A DNA stretch of 64,000 bases, taken from Planctomycetota bacterium (lineage in GTDB: Bacteria; Planctomycetota; UBA8742; UBA2392). Below are positions 1-11,477 of this stretch, piece by piece. The notes beneath the pieces were generated by a model. That model was not told the DNA's origin. It saw only the letters and a list, made by a program, of their open reading frames with translations, and did not search any database. The stretch spans positions 437,879-501,878 of the forward strand of contig JACKID010000002.1 of the NCBI GenBank assembly GCA_020638675.1, read 5' to 3'. Positions within the stretch are counted from its first letter, which is position 1. The number at the start of each line of letters is the position of its first letter. Both the position numbers and the translations under genes were made by a program.

Positions 1-1291
1 GCGCCAGCTGCTGGCTGACCATCAGGATGTCAAACGTCAGCTTCAGGTTGTCGCCCTGCAGGTAGTAGTTGACCGACAGGCCGATTTCCGTTGCGTCCGG
101 ACGCAGCGCGAAGGAACGCGGGTTGCCCGCAGCGCTGGTGCCGCCCTGCCAGAAGTCTTCCGCGTTCAGCATGCCGAAGCGGATGCCGACGTTGAACTGC
201 TTCGGAAGGATGAAGTAGCTGACGTCCACGGTGAAGCCGCTGTCTTCGAGGTTGCCGACGCTTGCCTGGTGGTCCGGGGTGAAGCGGTTGGCACCGCGGT
301 TGTGGAACTCGGTGTGGCGCCAGAAGTACGCGACGTCCAGGCTCAGACCGTGCCAGCGGAAGTGGCCGTCGATGGTGATGGCCCAGGTGTCCTGGTTGGT
401 GCGGAAGCGGCCCGAGGCCGTCGGGGTACCGACAGTGTCACCGCGGATACCGGCGTTGTCCGCATCGTAGCCACTGGTGAACCAGTTGACCGCGAGGCCG
501 ATGGCGAACAGCACGGCGTCGTACTCGTCTTCGCCGCGCATGTCGTTGAGGCTGTGCTTGATATCGCCCAGCGGGTGCGTCTCAAGGCGAAGGTTGAGCA
601 TCATTTCGCCGTCAACGAGGTTGCTGAAGGAGTCGCTGATGCGGCTGACGTCCGCGTTGCGGAAGTCGTCGTTGTCCTTGAGCACGCCGTTGAAGATACC
701 GATCTCATACTTCAGCCAGGTGATGTCCTCACCGACCTTGCCGTCGATGTTGATACCCTTGGCGAAGTCCTGGTTGAACACTTCGTTGACGTAGCTGCGG
801 TCAACGAACTGCTGGCTGCCGGAGCTGGTCATTTCTTCCCAGTTCCAGGCCAGCTTGAACTGACCGGCCTTGACGTTGATGTACTGCATGATCGCCCAGC
901 GGAACCAGGCTTCTTCGACGATCTCGTCGCCGCCGCCCGCAAAGGTCAGGGTGACCTTGTACTCAAATTCCTTCTGGAAGATGTAGCCGCTGAAAGCGGT
1001 CTTCACGCGGCGAATGCGGAAGTTGATGAAGTCCTTGCCGTTCTGTCCGTGCCCGCCGTTTGCTACTTCATTCTGGTACGTCAGGCGGAACTGGACGCGC
1101 GTGGTCATGCGCACCTGGAAACCGTCCGTGGTGAATACCAGACCCTTCTTGCCAAGCGTTGTGTCCGCAGCACCTTCGCCGCCGTTGCGGCTCACGGTGC
1201 CAACATCATCGCTGTCTTGCGCCATCGCCGGCGCAGCCAGCAGCCCGATGCCGCAAAGCAGCATCAGGGCCATAGCCAGAAACTTGCTCAT
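1..1291 (-). CDS. OprP-like outer-membrane porin, partial (3' end outside window)
   Basis: Reading the minus strand from ATG 1289-1291 gives an open frame of 430 codons that leaves the window at base 1. The start MSKFLAMALMLL... is a signal peptide ending APAMA|Q, and AAGGAGAG lies 7 nt upstream. The mature part (GKKGLVFTTDGF, then RVQFRLTYQNE, then NGRDFINFRIRR) matches the porin at 2980-4416 almost motif for motif, so it belongs to the phosphate-selective porin O/P group of 16-stranded beta barrels in the outer membrane. The last aromatic-rich strand lies beyond the window. It is the first of three tandem paralogs. The substrate (phosphate, polyphosphate or another anion) cannot be read from sequence. 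Confidence 0.85.
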   Translation of the reverse strand, partial: MSKFLAMALMLLCGIGLLAAPAMAQDSDDVGTVSRNGGEGAADTTLGKKGLVFTTDGFQVRMTTRVQFRLTYQNEVANGGHGQNGKDFINFRIRRVKTAFSGYIFQKEFEYKVTLTFAGGGDEIVEEAWFRWAIMQYINVKAGQFKLAWNWEEMTSSGSQQFVDRSYVNEVFNQDFAKGINIDGKVGEDITWLKYEIGIFNGVLKDNDDFRNADVSRISDSFSNLVDGEMMLNLRLETHPLGDIKHSLNDMRGEDEYDAVLFAIGLAVNWFTSGYDADNAGIRGDTVGTPTASGRFRTNQDTWAITIDGHFRWHGLSLDVAYFWRHTEFHNRGANRFTPDHQASVGNLEDSGFTVDVSYFILPKQFNVGIRFGMLNAEDFWQGGTSAAGNPRSFALRPDATEIGLSVNYYLQGDNLKLTFDILMVSQQLA

Positions 1292-1496
1292 GGAATGCTC
1301 TCCTTTTCCGAATCTCACATGCCTGCCTGCACAGGAATGGGCAGAAGGTATGGAGATTGCCGGTGGAGATGCAACGGAGACTGTGTGGATTGACGAAACT
1401 CGAATGGCGCGACAACAGATTCCTAAACCAGCCTTAACAAAACCCGCCAAATCGCCTTGTTTTGGGCGATCTAGCACACTTGACGTGTCAAGTGTG
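1292..1496 (-). promoter_or_regulatory. Upstream region of the first porin, direct-repeat candidate
   Basis: This 205-base gap holds the upstream region of the porin at 1-1291. Bases 1421-1455 (plus strand) carry CCTAAACCAG then CCTTAACAAA, a direct repeat of about 10 nt period. It resembles the TTAAC-type repeats bound by PhoB/PhoP regulators. A comparable pair (TCAACAC and TCTAACG) occurs about 160 bases upstream of the third porin. The phosphate link is inference from the porin family. I see no convincing -35/-10 pair. Confidence 0.25.
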
Positions 1497-1500
1497 CTAG
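1471..1500. terminator. Perfect 14-bp palindrome overlapping a porin stop codon
   Basis: CTAGCACACTTGAC at 1471-1484 and its exact reverse complement at 1487-1500 are separated by 2 bases. The minus-strand stop codon of the porin at 1497-2879 lies inside the right arm. No T run follows on the minus strand, so it may be a hairpin terminator of atypical form, an RNA-stabilising 3' structure, or an operator for the porin downstream. Confidence 0.5.
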
Positions 1501-2879
1501 AAAATCCACTGCACCTGGAAGCGCACGATCCAGAGAACGTCGTGGTCCGCGTTGGCGCGGCTCTGGCCCAGCAGCCCGTTGCGGGTCTGCGGGTCGTTGT
1601 ACACGCCCGAAAGATAGCCTGAGCCCTTGTAGCTGTAGGCAAGCTGCTGGTCGACGTACAGGACGTCGAGGCTGAACTTGAGGCGCTCACCCTGCAGCAG
1701 GTAGCTGGCGTTGAAGCCGTATTCCATGGCGTCCGGGCGGATCGCACGCTGCCGCAGGTCGGTCTGGCTGAGCGCAGCGTCCGCGCCCCAGAACTCATCG
1801 GCGTTCACGCTGCTTACACGGACCGCCACGTTCAGGTCGATGAGGTGTATGTAGTACGAGGCCTCGAAGGACCAGCCCGAGTCCTCAAGGTCGCCGATGC
1901 CCTGCTTGTTGCTGTTGTCGAACGCGTTGATGCCCTTGTTGTGAAACTGCGTCGTGCGCCAGTAGACGGCTGCATCCACCGCAATCCCGTACCAGCGGAA
2001 GTGCCCGTCGACCGTCACCGCCAACGTCTCCTGGCTCACGCGCGGGCGGCCTGAGCCGGTGGAGGTTGCGCCGCTGTCGTTGCGCAGGTCGGCGTTGTCG
2101 ACGCGCGAGAACAGCAGGTTGACGCCCGCGCCGAACGCCAGCAGCAACTGGTCGTGCTCGTCTTCCGAGCGGCGGTCGCCGTGGCCGTAGTCCATCAACC
2201 CGAAAGGATGGGTCTCCACGCGGGTGTTGAACATCAGCTCGTTGTCGATCAGGGTGCTGAACGAGTCAGATGTAAGCGCGCCGTCCTTGTTGCGGAAGTC
2301 GTCCTGCGCCGCCAGTACGCCGTTGTAGACGCCGAACCAGTACTTCACCCACGGGACGTCTGTGCCGAACTGCCCGTCGAGCCATACACCCTTGCCGTAG
2401 TCCTGGTTGAAGACTTCGTTGGCGTAGCTGCGTTCCTGAAAATTCAGGTTCAGGGCGTCGACCTGCTCCTCCCAGTTCCAGCGCACGGCGGCCTGGCCGC
2501 CGCTGACGTTCAGAAACTGGTGGAAGGCCCAGCGCAACTGAGCAACCTCGATCATCTCGTTGACAGGCCGCGCAAAGTTCAGTCGCAGCTCATACTGGAA
2601 GGACGGGTCGTAAATGTGCCCCTGGAAGTCCAACTTGGCCCGTGCGACGCGGAAGTTGCGAAAATCACGCCCGTTGGAGCCACCCCGACCGCTTTGCCCG
2701 ACTTCCTCCTGGATGGTCAGGCGGAACTGGACATAGGTCTGGACGCGCAGGGAAAAACCCTCGGTCGCGAATGTCAGGCTGCGCGTGTCAAGCGTTGTCG
2801 TCGTAACGGTTTGCGCCGAAAGCACGCCCGCCGAAAGCAGCACAACCAGACCTGCGATGGCCAGCACGAAGCGTGTCAT
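1497..2879 (-). CDS. OprP-like outer-membrane porin (divergent paralog)
   Basis: 460 residues. The signal peptide (MTRFVLAIAGLVVLL...) ends at LSAQT. The body shares landmarks with its two neighbours: TEGFSLRVQTYVQFRLT, GRDFRNFRVARAKLDFQGH, a WNWEEQVD block, and a final strand ending VQWIF with C-terminal Phe, the usual signal for outer-membrane barrel insertion by BAM. I assign it to the phosphate-selective porin O/P family. It is the most divergent of the three tandem copies: the linkers differ while the predicted strands remain. It lies on the same strand as its neighbours with gaps of 205 and 100 bases, so the three may be separately expressed. Substrate unknown. Confidence 0.85.
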   Translation of the reverse strand: MTRFVLAIAGLVVLLSAGVLSAQTVTTTTLDTRSLTFATEGFSLRVQTYVQFRLTIQEEVGQSGRGGSNGRDFRNFRVARAKLDFQGHIYDPSFQYELRLNFARPVNEMIEVAQLRWAFHQFLNVSGGQAAVRWNWEEQVDALNLNFQERSYANEVFNQDYGKGVWLDGQFGTDVPWVKYWFGVYNGVLAAQDDFRNKDGALTSDSFSTLIDNELMFNTRVETHPFGLMDYGHGDRRSEDEHDQLLLAFGAGVNLLFSRVDNADLRNDSGATSTGSGRPRVSQETLAVTVDGHFRWYGIAVDAAVYWRTTQFHNKGINAFDNSNKQGIGDLEDSGWSFEASYYIHLIDLNVAVRVSSVNADEFWGADAALSQTDLRQRAIRPDAMEYGFNASYLLQGERLKFSLDVLYVDQQLAYSYKGSGYLSGVYNDPQTRNGLLGQSRANADHDVLWIVRFQVQWIF

Positions 2880-2979
2880 GGATCGCCCCCCAAAACCGGT
2901 CCGGAGTGTAGAGAATCGCGGGTTAAAGCGAAAGGGCGGCCGTGATCGGCCGCCCTTTGCTTTGAGACATGAACGATTC

Positions 2980-4416
2980 TTAGAAGATCCACTGCAGCTG
3001 CAGGCGGATGATCCAAAGATCGTTGTGGTCGGCGTCGTTCACGCCACCGATGCCGCCGCCGAAGGCTGCGCGGGTCGGAGGAGCGTTGTAAACGCCGTCC
3101 AGGCCGTTGTTGCTGGCCGCAACCGGCAACTGCTGGCTGACCATGATGATGTCCAGGGTAAGCTTCAGGTTGTCGCCCTGGATGTAGTAGTTGACGCACA
3201 GGCCAAGCTCGGTGGTGTCCGGACGAAGGCCGAAGACGCGAGCGTCTGAGCCGGTCCAGAAGTCGTCCGCGTTCAGCATGTCGAAGCGGATGCCAACACT
3301 GAGCTGGTTGACCAGAATCATGTAAGCAACTTCAAAGGTGAAGCCCGAGTCGGTCACGTTGGCGATACCAGCCTGGCTGGTCGGGTCAAACGTGTTGTCG
3401 CCGCGGTTGTGGAACTCGGTGTGGCGCCAGAAGAACGCGGCGTCCACGCTCAGGCCGTGCCAGCGGAAGTGGCCGTCGATGGTCATCGACAGGGTATCCT
3501 GGCTGGTACGGAAACGACCGGAAGCAGTTGCACCGGAGGTCGAGTTGTCAGCACGCGAGTTGCTGGCACCAAAGGCGTCGGCGGCGTCGTAGCCGCTCAG
3601 GAACCAGTTGACGCCAAGACCGATGGCGAACAGGACCTGGTTGTACTCGTCTTCGCCGCGCATGTCGTTCATGCCGCGAGCAACTTCACCCAGCGGGTGC
3701 GTCTCAAGGCGAAGGTTGACCATCATTTCGCCGTCGACGAGGTTGCTGAAGCTGTCGGAGTTGATCGCCTGGTCGCTGTTACGGAAGTCGGTGTTGGACT
3801 TCAGCGAGCCGTTGTAAACGCCAACCCAGTACTTCAGCCACGGGGTGTCTTCACCAACCTGGCCGTCAATCGTGATACCCTTGCTGTAGCCTTCGTTGAA
3901 GACCGCGTTGACAGCGCTGCGGTCAACGTGCTGCAGGCTGCCGGAGCTGACGAGCTCTTCCCAGTTGAACTGGGTCTTGCTCTGGCCGGCGGTGATGTTG
4001 ATGTACTGCATCACTGCCCAGCGGAACGTGGCCACTTCAACGATGTTGTTGCCACCCGAGGCCCAGTTGAGCAGCAGCTCGTACTGGAATTCCTTCTGGA
4101 AGATGTGGCCAACGAACTTGGTCTTGGCGCGACGGATGCGGAAGTTGATGAAGTCCCGACCGTTCGTGCCGTTGTTGCCGTTCGCTACCTCGTTCTGGTA
4201 GGTCAGGCGGAATTGAACGCGGGTGGTTACGCGGAGCTCAAAGCCGTCCGTCGTAAACACCAGCCCCTTCTTGCCCAACGTGGTGTCTGCGGATCCTTCC
4301 GCACCACCGCGCTGGATTGAGCCGACGTCGTCGGCCTCGGACTGAGCCATCGCCGGCGCAGCCCATAGCCCCGCACTCATCATGAGTGCCAGAGCCATCC
4401 ACCAAAATTTTGCCAT
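2980..4416 (-). CDS. OprP-like outer-membrane porin
   Basis: 478 residues from ATG 4414-4416. I prefer this start to an in-frame codon at 4482 because it has GGGAGAG about 6 nt upstream and opens directly into a signal peptide (MAKFWWMALALMM... ending APAMAQ). The N-terminal half is very close to the partial porin at 1-1291, including GKKGLVFTTDGF, RVQFRLTYQNEVANG and NGRDFINFRIRRAK. The protein ends LQLQWIF, a typical outer-membrane barrel C terminus. Family: phosphate-selective porin O/P; function: passive anion uptake across the outer membrane. Its upstream region is the large gap shared with the divergent kinase operon. Confidence 0.87.
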   Translation of the reverse strand: MAKFWWMALALMMSAGLWAAPAMAQSEADDVGSIQRGGAEGSADTTLGKKGLVFTTDGFELRVTTRVQFRLTYQNEVANGNNGTNGRDFINFRIRRAKTKFVGHIFQKEFQYELLLNWASGGNNIVEVATFRWAVMQYINITAGQSKTQFNWEELVSSGSLQHVDRSAVNAVFNEGYSKGITIDGQVGEDTPWLKYWVGVYNGSLKSNTDFRNSDQAINSDSFSNLVDGEMMVNLRLETHPLGEVARGMNDMRGEDEYNQVLFAIGLGVNWFLSGYDAADAFGASNSRADNSTSGATASGRFRTSQDTLSMTIDGHFRWHGLSVDAAFFWRHTEFHNRGDNTFDPTSQAGIANVTDSGFTFEVAYMILVNQLSVGIRFDMLNADDFWTGSDARVFGLRPDTTELGLCVNYYIQGDNLKLTLDIIMVSQQLPVAASNNGLDGVYNAPPTRAAFGGGIGGVNDADHNDLWIIRLQLQWIF

Positions 4417-5117
4417 GCCTTGCTCTCCCAATAGACCAGAAAACTCTGTTAGTCCGTCCGTCTCTGCTGCAGGAGAACTCAAACACGACCCTTTCCGATG
4501 CGCGTCTGAGTCACGATGCAGATGTCAATTCCTGACAAGCAGGCAGACCATAGAACCACTTAATGCCGCGTCAACACCGTTCTAACGCCATTTTGACGCA
4601 GTCCTCACAATTGCAGACGCGAGAGAAATACCCCCTCGCCCGTCATTCCGCAACTACGAAATCCAGCGCATACAAGCCCTGGCAGGATTTCATCGGCTAC
4701 CTGCGTCCGATAACTTTCACAAATCTGAAAGGAATCTTTGCCGGGGCCTGTTTCGGCCGCTCGTCCCAGAGTGCCTCTCCTCCTTTCCGGATGGCGGCAT
4801 GTGCCACCAGTCCGCGGCCGGGACCGGGCCGAAAGACCTGATTGTAGGCTGGTTTGCCCCCAAGCCTGATACAGAACGTCCCGCCCATCGCCGGGCGAAC
4901 CCGTTCTGAATAGTTACTGACACACCGCGGCACGGTAACTTTGCAACGTGTGCGATGCAAGAGTCTTCAGAGCAAAAAGAAATGTTCTGGACCGCAAATT
5001 CCCCTGCAATTCCGCCAGCCGCGCACCCAATGTTCCGAATAACAACCGGCTCATCCGCAACCTGCACGGTTCAACCGCGTCCAATAGAGGATAGGATGAA
5101 CAGGCGTCGATTGCCGA
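4417..5117. other. 700-base divergent intergenic region
   Basis: No supportable gene. Short open frames here lack ribosome binding sites and family resemblance. It must hold the promoters of the third porin (leftward) and of the kinase operon (rightward). Around 4575-4595 the plus strand has the repeat pair TCAACAC/TCTAACG, a weak match to a Pho-type direct repeat. I could not identify a clear sigma70 promoter for the kinase. Confidence 0.5.
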
Positions 5118-8066
<2,949 letters not shown>

Positions 8067-8106
8067 GTCCCTACGTACTCGCGCCTGCTTCCGCTATAAC
8101 CGGGGC

Positions 8107-8679
8107 ATGGCCAAACCCGACTCCAACCCGCGCCCGCTGGCGTTGATTGCTACCCGACCGGTCGCCGACCCCCGGCTCGCTGCAGCGCTGCGCGACGACC
8201 TGACTGAGCTGTTGCAGTTCATACGCCTGCGCGTGGTTTCGCATGACTCCGCCGCGGATGTCGCCAAGGCGGCCGCCGCACATGACGGGCCTTGCCTGAT
8301 TACATTCAGCGACGTGGCAGGCATCCCCGCCGACTGCGTGGAAGGTGCGCTGGAGATGCTGGAAGGGCCCGACGTAGTGATTGGCCCCTGTGCGGACGGC
8401 AGCATCTACCTCATTGCCGCAGAAGGTTTGGACGAGGCGGGCTTTAAAGCGTTAATAGAAGCGGCCCTCGCCCGTGACGGGCTCGCACGCTGTATCCCCT
8501 TGCTGGAACAGGCTGGGCTTGAAGCCGCGGCGTTGCCGCCGTGGTTTCGCGTCGCAGGTGAGAAAGACGTTTCCTTTGCGGACAGCCTCGCACGTCTTAG
8601 CCTGATGTCTGAAGAAGGCGAAAACGACTTCATCGCGGACAGGCTGCGCGTATGGCTCGAGAATCGGAAAAAGGCTTGA
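8107..8679 (+). CDS. DUF2064-type glycosyltransferase-like protein
   Basis: 190 residues from ATG 8107; a longer frame upstream overlaps the kinase and is not needed. The segment GPDVVIGPCADGSIYLIA is the signature region of the DUF2064/TIGR04282 family, small nucleotidyltransferase-like folds (MobA/CofC relatives) often annotated as glycosyltransferase A family. The family's reaction is not well established. The usual second Gly of the DGG motif is Ser here (DGS), so activity is uncertain. It follows the kinase by 40 bases, and its last 28 bases overlap the next gene, so co-expression is likely. Confidence 0.75.
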   Translation: MAKPDSNPRPLALIATRPVADPRLAAALRDDLTELLQFIRLRVVSHDSAADVAKAAAAHDGPCLITFSDVAGIPADCVEGALEMLEGPDVVIGPCADGSIYLIAAEGLDEAGFKALIEAALARDGLARCIPLLEQAGLEAAALPPWFRVAGEKDVSFADSLARLSLMSEEGENDFIADRLRVWLENRKKA

Positions 8680-11477
8680 AGGTCAGGCGGGCCGTCACTG
8701 CCGTCGTGATCGTGGTTGCGGCCGCGACCGTGTTCATCAGTGCCGTGGCCGCCCAGCGCGTGATCCGCATCGGCGGCTCCCGGCCTGTCGGCAACAGCCC
8801 CTCCAGCGGCGGGCAGACCGAGCAGCCGGATCTCAACGCGGTCAAGGCCATCCCGCCCTCGCCCGAAGAAGCGCTGCAGATCGCGGACCTGATCGAGCAA
8901 CTCGGCGATGAGCATCTCGTGCGCCGCGACCGCGCCATGTCAGAGCTTGCGGGCTACGAGGCCAAGGCGCTCGACCAGGTCCGCGAAGCCAAGAAGCACG
9001 ACGACGACGAAATCGCCGCCCGCTGCGCGCTGCTGGAAGAAGTCATCCAGAGCCGCCAGGGCGAGCTGTTTCTCGCCGCCCGCCGCCTGAACCTCACCAT
9101 CGCCGAGCTGAACGGCTACCTCGCGAACGAGGACGTCGGTCCCCTGCTCAGCATTCTTCGCAGCCGCGCCCAGGCAGGGCTGGTCGCGCTGTGGGCGCGC
9201 GTGCTGGCGCGGCTCTCCGCACGCACGCAGCTATTCCCGACGGCCGAGCTGTGCCGTGAAATCGAAGGCGACGTCGGCTACGGGCAGGCGCTTGCCAAGG
9301 CTGCGCGCTCGCCCGACGTCGGCGCCGCAGCCAACAACATGCTGATGCTGATGGCGCTCATGCCGCCGGGCGACCCGGCCGACACGGTCGAGACACTGAC
9401 CCAGTTGCGCTTTTCCATCGGCGGGGCACAGGGGCTGGAAAGCACGCTGTCCCAGACAGCCGACTTCCGCGGCGTGTACACGGCCCCCGAGTTGCTTGGC
9501 GCGATGGACGGTCGGCCCGACGTCAACGCCAAGGACCCGGACGGCGCGGCGGAAGTGCGCATGGCGCTGGCGCTGGGCATGATCGAGCGTTGCACGCCCG
9601 AGCAGTTGGCCGGCTCATGTGTGCCGCCGGTGGCCTCGATGTCGCCAATGCTGCTCAGCACCTGGCTCTCGCTGCTTGAGCGCTCCGGGCTGAACAAGCA
9701 GATCGAAAACGCCATGCTGGGGCTGCTGTCCAGCAACGCGGACACGCGGCGCATCAGTATCACGGCCGGCAGCTACGCCGGCGTCTCCGGCGTCGGCGAC
9801 GTGATCGGCGTGTTCGACGCGCTGCCGTTTGAGGCGCAGCTCAGCGTGCTCGACGCGTGGTGGCTCAACCCGCGCGAGCCGCGCGTCACCCAGCCGTTCC
9901 TGCTGAAGCTGCTCGCGTCCGGCAAGCCCGGCATCCGCACAGCCGCGGCCAACCTGCTGGGCCAGTACCGCGCGCCAAGCACTGCAGCGGGCCTGCTAAA
10001 GGCGGCGCTGAACGACGCGGACGCCGCGCCGGCGGCACTGGAATCGCTGGCGCCGATGTCGGACCTGCTCTCGACGGACGACCTAAAGTCAATCGCCGCG
10101 GCTCTGCCCGGCTCAGGTTTGCTTACCCGCCCGCTGCTCGCGCAGGTGTTGATCAATTCCGGCAACTCGGCCGGTCTTGAGCCGCTCATAACCGGCTGGA
10201 AGAAAGAGCTGCCGCGCAACGAGCTGCCGCTGGCGGTCAACGTGCTGGCCATGCGGCCGGAAACGCCGGCGGGCGCTTACGCCGCCAGCCTGCGCGCCGT
10301 CGCGCTGGTAGGCAACGGCGACCCGGACCTGTACCTGCTGCAGACACTGGATAACCCGGACCTTGAGCTGATCCGCGCGCTGTTGTCGCTCAGCGATGAG
10401 GACGGCTTCAAGCTGCTGGCGGCAATGGCGGCGGACGAGAACGACTCCGGGCGCCTCGCGGCCATGAACGCGCTGGCCATGGCAGGCCGCGACGGCGACC
10501 TGATTGAGGACTGGCTCAAACGCCTCTCCGGCGAGATCAAGGACGAACTCGGCCCCCGCATCGGCAGCGCCGTCGCCCTCAGCATGACCAGGCAGGCCGA
10601 AGAATTCCGCCGCAACACCATGCAGAAGGGCGCGGCGGCGGCCAACCTGGGCTGGGTGGTGCAGAGCGTGCTGATGGGCCGCAGCAAGGCCGTCACGTTC
10701 GATGAGCTGCTGGCCGTCCTGTTCGACACACCGCAGAGCGCGCAGGGCTGGTCCACCAAGTGGGCGCTGGTCAGTCGCGAGCTCCCGCCCAAGGCGCTGC
10801 ACAGCCTGGCGACCGCGCTGGCGTTCACCGACGGGCGCAATCTCTTCTACCAGACCGGTCTGGCGCTGATGCTGGCGGACTCGGACATCGACATGTTCGA
10901 AGTGCTGTACGGCGACGCCGAAAACCCGCAGCCGCGCGACATCCTGCACCTTTACAACACGGTCCTGCTCTGCGACCCGGAGAAAGCCAGGACTGTGGTC
11001 GAGCACGCCGAACGCAAAGAAGACGGCAGCAACTTCCTCGCGCTGATCATCTCCCGCGCGTGGCTCGGGATGCTTCCCGAGGCTGAGACAGCCCGCATCC
11101 GCCGCGGCGCCGCAGGCTCACCGACCGGGCTGTTTGGGGCCATCGACCGCGTGCAACGCGCGCGCAAGGGCTCCGCCGGCGCGCTACGCAGCCTGCTGGA
11201 CGCCTTCGGGCCGGACGCGCTGCGCTTCCAGCGCGGCGAGACGGCCGAAGCCCGCATCGTCGAGCAGCGCTGGGGCAGCCCCGTCATGAATATCACCGGT
11301 GTCGGCAGCGCGGCCTATTCCGCGCTGACTTCCCCGCCGCCGCTGGCGTCTTCGCAGTTGCAGTCGCTGTTCAAGGACGCCGCGCCGCAGGACTGGCGCC
11401 CCTGGTGGGCATGCCGCCGGGCGCTGCTGGAATTCGACGCCGCCTCAGGCAAGTACACGTTTGCGGAGCTGCCATGA
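8652..11477 (+). CDS. Large exported HEAT-like repeat protein, function unknown
   Basis: 941 residues. The N-terminal basic stretch followed by a hydrophobic helix (about residues 13-33, VTAVVIVVAAATVFISAVAA) is a signal anchor or signal peptide. The segment after it (LIEQLGDEHLVRRDRAMSEL) has the R..A...L pattern of HEAT repeats, and most of the chain is alpha-helical repeat without catalytic motifs. I recognise no named family. The start overlaps the preceding gene by 28 bases, and the stop overlaps the next start in ATGA, so translation of the two downstream genes is probably coupled. An in-frame TTG at 8676 is an alternative start. It may be a partner of the kinase's outer domain. Confidence 0.75.
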   Translation: MARESEKGLKVRRAVTAVVIVVAAATVFISAVAAQRVIRIGGSRPVGNSPSSGGQTEQPDLNAVKAIPPSPEEALQIADLIEQLGDEHLVRRDRAMSELAGYEAKALDQVREAKKHDDDEIAARCALLEEVIQSRQGELFLAARRLNLTIAELNGYLANEDVGPLLSILRSRAQAGLVALWARVLARLSARTQLFPTAELCREIEGDVGYGQALAKAARSPDVGAAANNMLMLMALMPPGDPADTVETLTQLRFSIGGAQGLESTLSQTADFRGVYTAPELLGAMDGRPDVNAKDPDGAAEVRMALALGMIERCTPEQLAGSCVPPVASMSPMLLSTWLSLLERSGLNKQIENAMLGLLSSNADTRRISITAGSYAGVSGVGDVIGVFDALPFEAQLSVLDAWWLNPREPRVTQPFLLKLLASGKPGIRTAAANLLGQYRAPSTAAGLLKAALNDADAAPAALESLAPMSDLLSTDDLKSIAAALPGSGLLTRPLLAQVLINSGNSAGLEPLITGWKKELPRNELPLAVNVLAMRPETPAGAYAASLRAVALVGNGDPDLYLLQTLDNPDLELIRALLSLSDEDGFKLLAAMAADENDSGRLAAMNALAMAGRDGDLIEDWLKRLSGEIKDELGPRIGSAVALSMTRQAEEFRRNTMQKGAAAANLGWVVQSVLMGRSKAVTFDELLAVLFDTPQSAQGWSTKWALVSRELPPKALHSLATALAFTDGRNLFYQTGLALMLADSDIDMFEVLYGDAENPQPRDILHLYNTVLLCDPEKARTVVEHAERKEDGSNFLALIISRAWLGMLPEAETARIRRGAAGSPTGLFGAIDRVQRARKGSAGALRSLLDAFGPDALRFQRGETAEARIVEQRWGSPVMNITGVGSAAYSALTSPPPLASSQLQSLFKDAAPQDWRPWWACRRALLEFDAASGKYTFAELP

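Noticed and set aside
269..1393. 374-codon plus-strand frame over the first porin
   Set aside because: Antisense shadow; the minus strand encodes a complete porin N terminus with signal peptide.
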